A DNA stretch of 46,911 nucleotides from Candidatus Omnitrophota bacterium (lineage in GTDB: Bacteria > Omnitrophota > Gorgyraeia > Zapsychrales > Fredricksoniimonadaceae). The notes beneath the pieces are model-generated. The model saw only the letters and a list, made by a program, of their open reading frames with translations. It did not search any database and was not told the DNA's origin. The stretch is taken from contig PEAR01000003.1 in assembly GCA_002753745.1 (NCBI GenBank), positions 1-46,911 of the forward strand, read 5' to 3'. A program made the position numbers and the translations under genes. Below, piece by piece: positions 37,525 through 45,254 of the stretch (positions are counted from its first letter, which is position 1; every line of letters begins with the position of its first letter).

Positions 37525-38213
37525 ACTGAGCCTTTCTGCGCTTTAATGCGCCCGAGCAATCGCAATAACCCATCCAGGATCGTCAACGGATGCGGCGGGC
37601 ATCCAGGGACATAAAGATCTACCGGGATGATCGTATCCAAACCTGCGGACACCTGCGGACTATCTGCAAAAACACCTCCCGATATTGCACAAGCACCGAC
37701 AGCGATCACTATCTTCGGATCAGGGACTGCTTCATATGTTTTCATTAAAGCCTCCCGCATATTGCGGGTTACGGGACCAGTAACAACAATACCATCTGCG
37801 TGGCGAGGTGAGGCGACAAACTGGATGCCAAATCGGCTCAGATCAAAAACAGGAGTATTTAAAACATTAATATCGGCTTCGCAGGCGTTACACCCGCCGG
37901 CGGAAACCTGTCGCAGCTTAAGAGAACGGCCGAAAATAGCCAGCATTTCACGTTGCAAAGCACGGGCCAATACTATTTCGCCGTTATTGAGCAACAGACC
38001 TGCTCTCGTCGATACAGCCATGCGAAAATCACGGCTATACTGAATGCCCGTTTCAGGAACAAACGTCATCTTTCCCAGATCGACAGAGGTTCCTTGAGCA
38101 ATAATCGGACGACCACGATAACGCTCCGGTAAGTTTGGAGGCTGTCCCTTAGGAAACGGTAATGTCCGGCAACCCTGTTTGAACCTCGTGATCAAAACTT
38201 TCAGCATAAACAC
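37521..38213 (-). CDS. ehrS: Ehr complex small subunit (HyfI/NuoB-like) with degenerate ferredoxin N-terminus
   Basis: A 230-residue protein. The C-terminal half (from about 105) is the NuoB/HyfI domain and keeps all four cluster ligands: Cys108, Cys111 (GGCNACEAD), Cys175 and Cys205 (PGCPPHP). The N-terminal 70 residues resemble the start of HyfH/HycF ferredoxin subunits (TLPFPKG...LPERYRGRP, then SVDLGKMTF and GIQYSRDFRMAVSTR), but the CxxCxxCxxxCP cluster motifs are absent. I read this as a fused HyfH remnant that lost its clusters. It lies 3 bp after ehrL and overlaps the GHL10 gene by 4 bp. Confidence 0.82.
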   Translation of the reverse strand: MFMLKVLITRFKQGCRTLPFPKGQPPNLPERYRGRPIIAQGTSVDLGKMTFVPETGIQYSRDFRMAVSTRAGLLLNNGEIVLARALQREMLAIFGRSLKLRQVSAGGCNACEADINVLNTPVFDLSRFGIQFVASPRHADGIVVTGPVTRNMREALMKTYEAVPDPKIVIAVGACAISGGVFADSPQVSAGLDTIIPVDLYVPGCPPHPLTILDGLLRLLGRIKAQKGSV

Positions 38214-38216
38214 TTC

Positions 38217-39728
38217 CTATAAGTCGTGTCCGCAATACGATAAATTAAAACTTTTATTACACAATGGAAAATCTGAAATCTGCTGGCCGCGCATAGCAAC
38301 AGAAAGGCCAAACCAGTTATGGAAAGATGGATCTTTGACCTTATACCTGGAAAATCCCCCCTGATCATTGGAAATGCCGACATGCATGATCTCGCCGCGC
38401 CAACCCTCGACAAGTGAAACAGCAAAAGCGTTGGGTTTGATTGTGCCAACAGGTGAAGAAATACTGCTTTTGGGCAGAGTTGGCAAAATTTTTAATAAAA
38501 AGTCCAAAGACCGCAGTACTTCCTGCCGCCGAACCAGCGCACGAGCATACACATCACCAGTCGCTGATAAGGAGATGGGCACATGATTAAACTGCCATAT
38601 ACCGGAAGAATACTCAATACGCACATCACGTTCCTGCTGACTGGCGCGGGCAACAGGGCCCACCAGACCAAGCTGTTTGGCGATCATCGGTGATATAACA
38701 CCAATATTCTCAAAACGGGCAAGAACCGATGGTCGGGAGAACAGCAACTCACTGACATCTTCAAATTCCTTTTTATAAATAACGAGCTTGTTGCAGAAAT
38801 CATCACTCATCGTCTGGTCCAGATCAAAAAGAACGCCGCCCGGTCGGCACAATCCCTTGCCAAAACGATTGCCGGTCAATGCCAACAGTAAATTCAGATA
38901 ATCACCTCTCATGCGTCCAAAATAAGAACTTGAAGGCAAAAACCCCGCGTCCATGCCCATAGCGCCAAGATCGCCCACATGATTCGCCAAACGTTCAAGC
39001 TCAAGCGCCACCGCCCTTATTACCTGAGCTCTGGGGGGAACGACACAACCGGTCAACGATTCAACAACCTCACAAAATGCGGTCGAATGCCCGATCGACG
39101 TATCACCTGCAATAGACTCGCTTAAAAGCACACTGCGTTTGAGGTCATTACCCGTTAACATCGGCTCTATCCCCCGATGCTGATACCCAAGCTGTATCTC
39201 AAGATGTAAAATTTCTTCCCCGTGACATTGAAAACGAAAATGTCCAGGTTCAATGATCCCGGCATGAACCGGCCCGACAGCGACTTGATGAACTTCATCA
39301 CTGTCAACACCATAAAACGGATACGCACCGGGAATAGGCCGAGTCATTATATCGGCCCACAAATCTTCAACCCCGCGGTAATTGGAATGGTACCTCAACG
39401 GTTTTAGCCAGGGATGTCCCAAGGGGACTACCGCCCATTGTTCGGCAATCTCGCGTTCGAAATTTTGGGCAGCCAACAGAACCGGCGTTAACGATTGATA
39501 TTGAAGATTATCCGATGATACGAGCGTCGATTGTACCCTGATCTGAGCTTCTTCATCGAAACCAAGAATTGCGTATAAACGCACCTTCCCTGAGTTTTCC
39601 GGGCTAGCAAACAAATTTTGAAGTCTGGCACCGCTATGGCAATAATACAACACCTCCTGACGAAACTCTTCCATTGTCAGTACAGGGATATCAGCTAAAA
39701 GAATATTTCCACCGTTAAATAAATTCAT
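38217..39728 (-). CDS. ehrL: Ehr complex large subunit (HyfG/NuoCD-like), no nickel ligands
   Basis: A 503-residue protein resembling HycE/HyfG. Residues 1-130 are the NuoC-like part; from about 150 comes the NuoD/hydrogenase part with HAGIIEPGHFRFQCHGEEI and QLGYQHRGIEPML. In [NiFe] hydrogenases the first CxxC sits in ERICGICSFTHS; here the aligned residues are Ala207 and Thr210 (SIAGDTSIGHS). The last DPCxxC is replaced by Ser497 and Gly500, with a stray Cys499. Nickel cannot be held in the usual way, so it is not a hydrogenase. It overlaps ehrD by 4 bp. Role inferred from the Ehr (hydrogenase-related) family. Confidence 0.85.
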   Translation of the reverse strand: MNLFNGGNILLADIPVLTMEEFRQEVLYYCHSGARLQNLFASPENSGKVRLYAILGFDEEAQIRVQSTLVSSDNLQYQSLTPVLLAAQNFEREIAEQWAVVPLGHPWLKPLRYHSNYRGVEDLWADIMTRPIPGAYPFYGVDSDEVHQVAVGPVHAGIIEPGHFRFQCHGEEILHLEIQLGYQHRGIEPMLTGNDLKRSVLLSESIAGDTSIGHSTAFCEVVESLTGCVVPPRAQVIRAVALELERLANHVGDLGAMGMDAGFLPSSSYFGRMRGDYLNLLLALTGNRFGKGLCRPGGVLFDLDQTMSDDFCNKLVIYKKEFEDVSELLFSRPSVLARFENIGVISPMIAKQLGLVGPVARASQQERDVRIEYSSGIWQFNHVPISLSATGDVYARALVRRQEVLRSLDFLLKILPTLPKSSISSPVGTIKPNAFAVSLVEGWRGEIMHVGISNDQGGFSRYKVKDPSFHNWFGLSVAMRGQQISDFPLCNKSFNLSYCGHDL

Positions 39729-41140
39729 GGTGTCGATCCTATTAATGCTGCCGCATCAGAAATAACCCTGGTTAACGGGGCCGGCATCCAAATCCCGAGG
39801 ACAACCAGTAAAGCCGCAGCCAAAGCAATGACGGCATTCATGATGGCATTCTCTCTTTTAGGTAAAACTGGTTCCGTCGATCGACCATAAACAAACCCTA
39901 AAACAATCTTTGCCAGACCGATAAAAATAATACCAAGAGAAAGAACGATCGTGCCCGCCAATAAATAACGTTTGGACATCACGGCGGCGTTAATGATCAT
40001 TAATTCACTATGAAAAGTCGCAAACGGAAACATGCCAGTCCCGCCAAATAAAGCTATAATTAATAAAATCCCGGTAACAGGATACAAATGAATGACGCCA
40101 CGGACGTCGCTTGAATTAGCCGAACCATACTTCTGGGCCACTGATCCCGCCGTCAGAAACATTACCACTTTAGCCAATGCATTATTGATGACATGGAATA
40201 ATGCGCCAAAGATCCCGACTCCGCCAAGGCCGAGGCCCAACACCAAGATGCCCATATGTTCAATCGATGAGTAGGCAAATGACCGCTTAAGATTCTTCTC
40301 GCCCAGAACAAACACTGCAGCTACGATCAATGAAAGTATCCCTGTAAGGATAAGGATCGATCCATAAAACTGACCCAGACCTGTTTTGAAACAGATTTGA
40401 CTAACTCGGACCAGGGCCAGAAAAGCGCATTGGGTCAAGCCGCCAGCCATCAGCACGGACGTCATCCCGGTTGAACGGCCATACGCTTCTGGTTTCCAGC
40501 TATGCATTGGCGCCAAGCCTAATTTGCACCCGTAACCGACCAACAAAAAAATGACACTTATCTTAAGCCAATTAACAGAAAGTGCTGATGCCCCACTGAG
40601 AACCGCTGGCAGCATAAGTGAATCAACCTGGTGAGCTGCAATCGCCAGAAAAAATGTCCCCATTAAAGCTAAGGCGATCCCCACCGAACAAATTAACAAA
40701 TATTTCCACGTCGCTTCCAGGCTTTCACGGGTGCGATGAAAACTGATCAGCGGAGCGCTGAATAATGTTGTGGCTTCAACCGCAACCCACAAAAGGCCCA
40801 TATGATTACTAAGCGTAACGACCGTCATCGTACATAACAAAAACATCAAACAGGCCGTAAACGTGCGGCTGTTTCTTTTTTCATGCTTAAAATAACCTAA
40901 CATGAAAACAGAAACAGAAAGAAAAAGAAAACTTATTACCGATAAGAACAGCAACCCCAAAGCATCAAGGACCAAGTACCCCTGAAACTCAGGAGTGGGT
41001 CGGGAACACCAAAATGATGCGACAGAGATCGAATGAACGAATGAAACGATGACAAATAAACGGATGCGAAACATCCTTGTTACCGGCAACAAAACTGATA
41101 AACCGCATAAAAACGGGATCAATGTAATAAGAATCAGCAT
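39725..41140 (-). CDS. ehrD: HyfF-like antiporter-type membrane subunit (Ehr complex)
   Basis: A 471-residue protein with about 14 membrane helices of the NuoL/M/N and Mrp antiporter family. Conserved pieces include LLWVAVEATTLFSAPLISFH (helix 5 glutamate), KLGLAPMHSWKPEAYG (helix 7-8 region, His loop) and the channel lysine region NNALAKVVMFLTAGS. It is one of two pumping subunits of the complex. It follows the HyfE-like gene with a one-base overlap. Confidence 0.88.
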   Translation of the reverse strand: MLILITLIPFLCGLSVLLPVTRMFRIRLFVIVSFVHSISVASFWCSRPTPEFQGYLVLDALGLLFLSVISFLFLSVSVFMLGYFKHEKRNSRTFTACLMFLLCTMTVVTLSNHMGLLWVAVEATTLFSAPLISFHRTRESLEATWKYLLICSVGIALALMGTFFLAIAAHQVDSLMLPAVLSGASALSVNWLKISVIFLLVGYGCKLGLAPMHSWKPEAYGRSTGMTSVLMAGGLTQCAFLALVRVSQICFKTGLGQFYGSILILTGILSLIVAAVFVLGEKNLKRSFAYSSIEHMGILVLGLGLGGVGIFGALFHVINNALAKVVMFLTAGSVAQKYGSANSSDVRGVIHLYPVTGILLIIALFGGTGMFPFATFHSELMIINAAVMSKRYLLAGTIVLSLGIIFIGLAKIVLGFVYGRSTEPVLPKRENAIMNAVIALAAALLVVLGIWMPAPLTRVISDAAALIGSTP

Positions 41141-41793
41141 CAGAACACTTCCCTTGGCTTTACCTGTTTCTCCGGATCAGGGCCCTGCTCAAACTCTTCG
41201 TTAATATGATTTAAAACTATAGCCATGATGAATACCGCGACAAAGATATCCAGTAGAATGCCCATTTCAATTAACGTCGGCATAGAATCAAATAAGGACA
41301 AAGCAAAAAGAAAAATGCCATTCTCAATAATAAGATAACCAAGTACCTGCGTAACAGCGCGCGTACGCGTCACCATAATCATAAAACCTAAAAGGAGTAC
41401 CGCTAGTGAGCACGGTAGGCCTAAATCGGCAGCAGCCTTCCCCGGTATTCTTAATGACATGGAAACCCAAAACGCACCCGCCACAAGCAAAGCGCCGCAT
41501 ACAATCGACGATCCCAGACCAATGATAGGTTTAATCTCGGAGCGCATAGAAATACGACGGATCGCCCAAAACAAAATAAACGGAACAACCCCGGCCTTTA
41601 ACACCATCGTTCCCAGTGACAAAACAATATCCCGGCTTGAAACATTTCCAGCATGAAGAAAAAGCGGCATGAGGCTTAAGACAAATGACTGCAGGGCATA
41701 AATTTGGATCATTCCAACAATGCGATAGGTTGCAAGAATCGAAAGCGAGAAAAAAACGATTAAAATACAACTGGCATCAATCCAGGTCGTCAT
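41140..41793 (-). CDS. ehrC: HyfE-like membrane subunit (Ehr complex)
   Basis: A 217-residue hydrophobic protein of the HyfE/MrpC-NuoK-like type, with about seven helices. The helix pair YLIIENGIFLFALSLFDSMPTLIEMGILLDIFVAVFIM contains the conserved intramembrane Glu that belongs to the NuoK proton path. It is 3 bp downstream of the HyfC-like gene. The C-terminus is charged. Confidence 0.85.
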   Translation of the reverse strand: MTTWIDASCILIVFFSLSILATYRIVGMIQIYALQSFVLSLMPLFLHAGNVSSRDIVLSLGTMVLKAGVVPFILFWAIRRISMRSEIKPIIGLGSSIVCGALLVAGAFWVSMSLRIPGKAAADLGLPCSLAVLLLGFMIMVTRTRAVTQVLGYLIIENGIFLFALSLFDSMPTLIEMGILLDIFVAVFIMAIVLNHINEEFEQGPDPEKQVKPREVF

Positions 41794-41796
41794 CTC

Positions 41797-42714
41797 TTAC
41801 GCCCTCCACCACGTTACGATCAGTCCAAAAAAAGCCAAGGCAAAACTTATCAATAAAAGATGCCTGACCCGGTCAAGGCGAAGACGTGCCATCGAAGTCT
41901 CCACACATCCAACCAGCACCGCAAGTCCCGTCATTCCTCCTAGGTAAATAGCCAAATTAATGAACGGATCAAGGCTTTTGACTGGAATAATGATCGGGAC
42001 TAGAATCGATGAAAAAATCAAAAACTTGATCGCTGAGGCGTACATCATAAATGCAAGATCTACGCCGCTATGTTCAAGGAGCATCACCTCATGAATCATG
42101 GTAAGTTCCAAATGTGTATCAGGATCATCGATCGGAATCCGACAATTTTCAGCCAACAACACAATGAAAAGGCTCGCCACGATCAACAGCATTGACGGAC
42201 CCACAAGATTCCAGGAAACCGGGTAATTCGCACCAATCATCTCAGACAATGAAATGCTATGTGCCAGAAGCCCCAGGGCCAAAAGATTCATAAACAGCGT
42301 AACTTCAGTCAGGCATGAAAAGAATGCTTCCCTGCTCGCGCCCATCCCCTCCATGCTAAACCCTGTGTCCAATGAGCCTGCAATCATAAAAAAACGGACC
42401 AGGGCAAAAAGATAAACCAAAACCAGAATATCCCCGGCAAACTGCACAGGCGCTTTAAAAATTCCGATCGGAATCATTAAAGAAACCATCAGCACCGCTG
42501 CTAAAACGATCATGGGTGCTAACCTGAACACCCATGTAACGCCAGAACTGTAAACACTTCTTTTTTGCGAAAGCCGGGCCAGATCATAATAAGACTGAAA
42601 TAAAGATGGGCCAATTTTTCCGGCTATAACAGCTTTAACTTTAGTGATCACACCGATAAAGAAAGGCGCAAACAATAACGTTAACAACCAGTGGATCAAA
42701 ATCGTGGTAATCAT
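41797..42714 (-). CDS. ehrB: HyfC-like membrane subunit (NuoH family, Ehr complex)
   Basis: A 305-residue NuoH-like protein with about eight helices. I use the ATG at 42714 (MITTILIHWLL), which overlaps the previous stop in ATGA, not the longer reading inside that gene. The quinone-side loop and helix features GKIGPSLFQSYYDLARL and NCRIPIDDPDTHLELTMIHEVMLLEHSGVDLA match HyfC/HycD closely. It is the membrane anchor that joins the soluble ehrL/ehrS arm to the pump modules. Confidence 0.9.
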   Translation of the reverse strand: MITTILIHWLLTLLFAPFFIGVITKVKAVIAGKIGPSLFQSYYDLARLSQKRSVYSSGVTWVFRLAPMIVLAAVLMVSLMIPIGIFKAPVQFAGDILVLVYLFALVRFFMIAGSLDTGFSMEGMGASREAFFSCLTEVTLFMNLLALGLLAHSISLSEMIGANYPVSWNLVGPSMLLIVASLFIVLLAENCRIPIDDPDTHLELTMIHEVMLLEHSGVDLAFMMYASAIKFLIFSSILVPIIIPVKSLDPFINLAIYLGGMTGLAVLVGCVETSMARLRLDRVRHLLLISFALAFFGLIVTWWRA

Positions 42715-44522
42715 GTCAACTTCCAGGCTAATAAAAATATCAGAAACAGAAAAATATACATTAAATACATTTGGGTATACCGGACTCTTCCGGCATCGAT
42801 GTTTTTTGACCACACAAACATAGCCTTGACCAAAGGCCGGAAAATGTTTTCATCCGAGGCATCATGAACAGAAGTCCCCAAACTAATTTTGTTTGGGAAT
42901 GCACCTTTGATTTCTTCACCATGAGAACGAACCAACAGCAGGTTTTTGACAAACTCAACAATTGTGCACGCAAAAGATGATGACGTATACTGCATTTTCG
43001 GCGAACATCGGGTGAATCCACAACGCCAGGCCTCACGGACAGGCATATCCTTACGACCGACCATAAAACGACGAAGAAGAACTAGCCCAAGGATTAAAGA
43101 AAGAAACAGAAAAGACATTCCTATCACCATCGATAAAGGCACCATGACTATGTTTAAATCAACTGCAAAATAACTAATACGCGACATATATGTTCCAGCG
43201 AGAAACGTAAGAATGACCATGGTTTGCGGAACAAGCCCGATCCATATGCATAGACCTGCAAGTACCAGCATCGGAATAATCATCAACATCCCCGGATCTT
43301 CACCTTTTAAGTCAAAACGGGGCTCGCCGGAAAAAACAATACCGTAGACCTTGGTAAAACATGCCAGAGCCAACGCGCCCATTAAGGCTAGTGCTATGAT
43401 GCCTAATGAACAAAAAACTGCTCCCTGCAAAGGCAACATAAACAACCCCTGGAAAAGTCCAAAATAAATAAGAAACTCGCTGATAAACCCGTTAAATAAC
43501 GGCAAGCCGCATATTGATAATGACCCGACCATAAATAACGAGCTGGTGAGAGGCATTGTTTTGGCCAATCCACCCAAACGATCGATCTGACCGGTATGGG
43601 TTTGTTGTATGACCGAACCAGCACCCAGAAAAAGAAGTCCTTTAAAAATGGCATGATTTACAACATGTAACAAAGCGCCGCCGAACCCGAGAACAGTAAT
43701 CAATGAATTATGATAATTCCTCCCCAATAAGCCAACGCCGAGCCCAAGGGCAATGATCCCGATATTTTCAACGCTGTGATACGCCAGAAGCTTCTTTAGT
43801 TCATGCTGACCAAGCGCGTAAAGGACGCCCATTACCCCTGAAACAACCCCGATCCCCAGAAGTAAATAGGCACACCAGTCGGGCAGCACGCCCAAGATCC
43901 ACAAAATACGACAGATCCCATAAATCCCCATCTTAATGGCGATCCCTGATAACAACGCTGAAATATGAGACGGAGCTGCCGGATGAGCGTGTGGCAACCA
44001 AATGTGTAAAGGTAGAAATCCCGCCTTGACCCCAAATCCTGCGAGGGATAAAAGAAAAACAGTAACAGCGATCATTGGAGGAAAAGAGGTCTTCGCAATA
44101 AGATCAAAATTCATCGAGCCAGCCGTATGGGCCATCAGAAAGAACATCAAAAATAAACAAAAGGTTGCGCAATGAGAAGCGACCAGATAAATAAACCCCG
44201 CTTTGCGAACTGATTCCTGCTCATCGTTAAATATAATTAAAAAGAATGTAGAGATTGTCATCACTTCCCAGGCGCTCAAGAAAAGGATCACGTTATTGGC
44301 AGAAACAATGACTAGAAGGGTTAAAACAAAAATACAATAAAATGAAACGTGACTGACCAAAGACTTTTTGCCTTGGTAGAATCGCATATATCCAATGCCA
44401 TACACGCCGGCACATATAACCAGAACCGCAATCGCGATCAAAAAAATAATATTAAGCGGATCAATGCAAAGAGTAAAGATGCCGAAAGGAACCTGCCATG
44501 GCAGTTGAAGAACGCTGCTCAT
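42711..44522 (-). CDS. ehrA: HyfB-like antiporter-type membrane subunit (Ehr complex)
   Basis: A 603-residue protein with about 15 helices of the NuoL/HyfB family. Conserved sites include FLSAWEVMTISTFFLIIF (helix 5 glutamate), KAGFLPLHIWLPHAHPAAPSHISALLSG and NHAIFKGLLFLGAGSV (pump lysine). A C-terminal extension beyond residue 480 includes AWRCGFTRCSPKMQYTSSSF, typical of HyfB/HycC. It is the first gene of the six-gene complex and directly abuts the HTH-EIIA stop with no gap. Confidence 0.9.
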   Translation of the reverse strand: MSSVLQLPWQVPFGIFTLCIDPLNIIFLIAIAVLVICAGVYGIGYMRFYQGKKSLVSHVSFYCIFVLTLLVIVSANNVILFLSAWEVMTISTFFLIIFNDEQESVRKAGFIYLVASHCATFCLFLMFFLMAHTAGSMNFDLIAKTSFPPMIAVTVFLLSLAGFGVKAGFLPLHIWLPHAHPAAPSHISALLSGIAIKMGIYGICRILWILGVLPDWCAYLLLGIGVVSGVMGVLYALGQHELKKLLAYHSVENIGIIALGLGVGLLGRNYHNSLITVLGFGGALLHVVNHAIFKGLLFLGAGSVIQQTHTGQIDRLGGLAKTMPLTSSLFMVGSLSICGLPLFNGFISEFLIYFGLFQGLFMLPLQGAVFCSLGIIALALMGALALACFTKVYGIVFSGEPRFDLKGEDPGMLMIIPMLVLAGLCIWIGLVPQTMVILTFLAGTYMSRISYFAVDLNIVMVPLSMVIGMSFLFLSLILGLVLLRRFMVGRKDMPVREAWRCGFTRCSPKMQYTSSSFACTIVEFVKNLLLVRSHGEEIKGAFPNKISLGTSVHDASDENIFRPLVKAMFVWSKNIDAGRVRYTQMYLMYIFLFLIFLLAWKLT

Positions 44523-45206
44523 CTATCCAGCCCTCGCTGTTTTTGATTCAGCTACCTGAAACGCTGTAAGGATCTCCTGCGCATTAGTTCGCCGGTTTAA
44601 GGCGGATCGGACATTTTCATCCTGAAGACAAAAAGCCAATCGAGATAATAATGAAAGATGCCCTTTAAAAGAACCCGTAAGAATAACAAACAATGTATGT
44701 ACATGCTCGCCATCGAATGCCTCAAAGTCGATCCGGTTCTCGAGAAAAAACAGTCCCACCACCGGCTCCATTCCCGCAAGTATTACCGGATGTTTAACGT
44801 GAGGAATAGCAATGCCATTGCCGATTCCGGTGGTGCCGGTCTGTTCACGGGATAACAGCATTTCTTTTAATGGATCTCGCTGAATATGTCCAGGTAGCGG
44901 AAGAGCGTTTAATACTTTCTCAAGGATATCTTCGCGTTGAGTGCCCTGAATATTAAAATAAATACCGCCACGCGTTAAGGCCGGTGTCATGACATCCTGA
45001 TCGGAACGGGTCTTTTCACATAGCTTTAAAGCGCCAGGCGTTAGCGAAACCTGATTCTTGAGCGCCCACTCAAGCACTTCGACTGAATTAAAATAATACT
45101 GGTCATTTGCTTTAACCGCCGGCATCCCGCGGGCATTGAGCCACTGATAAAGTGTTTTCTCGTTGATCTCGAATGCTGTCTCAATATCACGGAACGTCAG
45201 CTGCAT
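44523..45206 (-). CDS. HTH domain fused to PTS EIIA (type 2, PtsN/fructose-like)
   Basis: A 227-residue fusion. Residues 1-55 are an excisionase-type winged helix (LTFRDIETAFEINEKTLYQWLNARGMPAVK). Residues 80-215 are a PTS IIA type-2 domain with the phospho-acceptor His136 in GNGIAIPHVKHP, preceded by MLLSREQTG. The PTS type-2 regulators (PtsN/EIIA-Ntr) control transport and potassium or nitrogen functions through phosphorylation by HPr/EI; no HPr or EI gene is here. It ends immediately before ehrA and follows sulP by 48 bp, so it probably regulates this operon. Confidence 0.85.
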   Translation of the reverse strand: MQLTFRDIETAFEINEKTLYQWLNARGMPAVKANDQYYFNSVEVLEWALKNQVSLTPGALKLCEKTRSDQDVMTPALTRGGIYFNIQGTQREDILEKVLNALPLPGHIQRDPLKEMLLSREQTGTTGIGNGIAIPHVKHPVILAGMEPVVGLFFLENRIDFEAFDGEHVHTLFVILTGSFKGHLSLLSRLAFCLQDENVRSALNRRTNAQEILTAFQVAESKTARAG

Positions 45207-45254
45207 GCCATCTCGCTTTTCAATAAAAAGTATAAAAGGAGAAACCTGCCATCT

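Noticed and set aside
38217-39728. Functional [NiFe] hydrogenase large subunit
   Set aside because: Both nickel-binding cysteine pairs are replaced; only one stray Cys499 remains near the C-terminus.
42714-42813. Earlier start for the HyfC-like gene (MVKKHR...)
   Set aside because: The extra 33 residues overlap the HyfB-like gene and are not part of the NuoH family; ATG 42714 has an ATGA junction.
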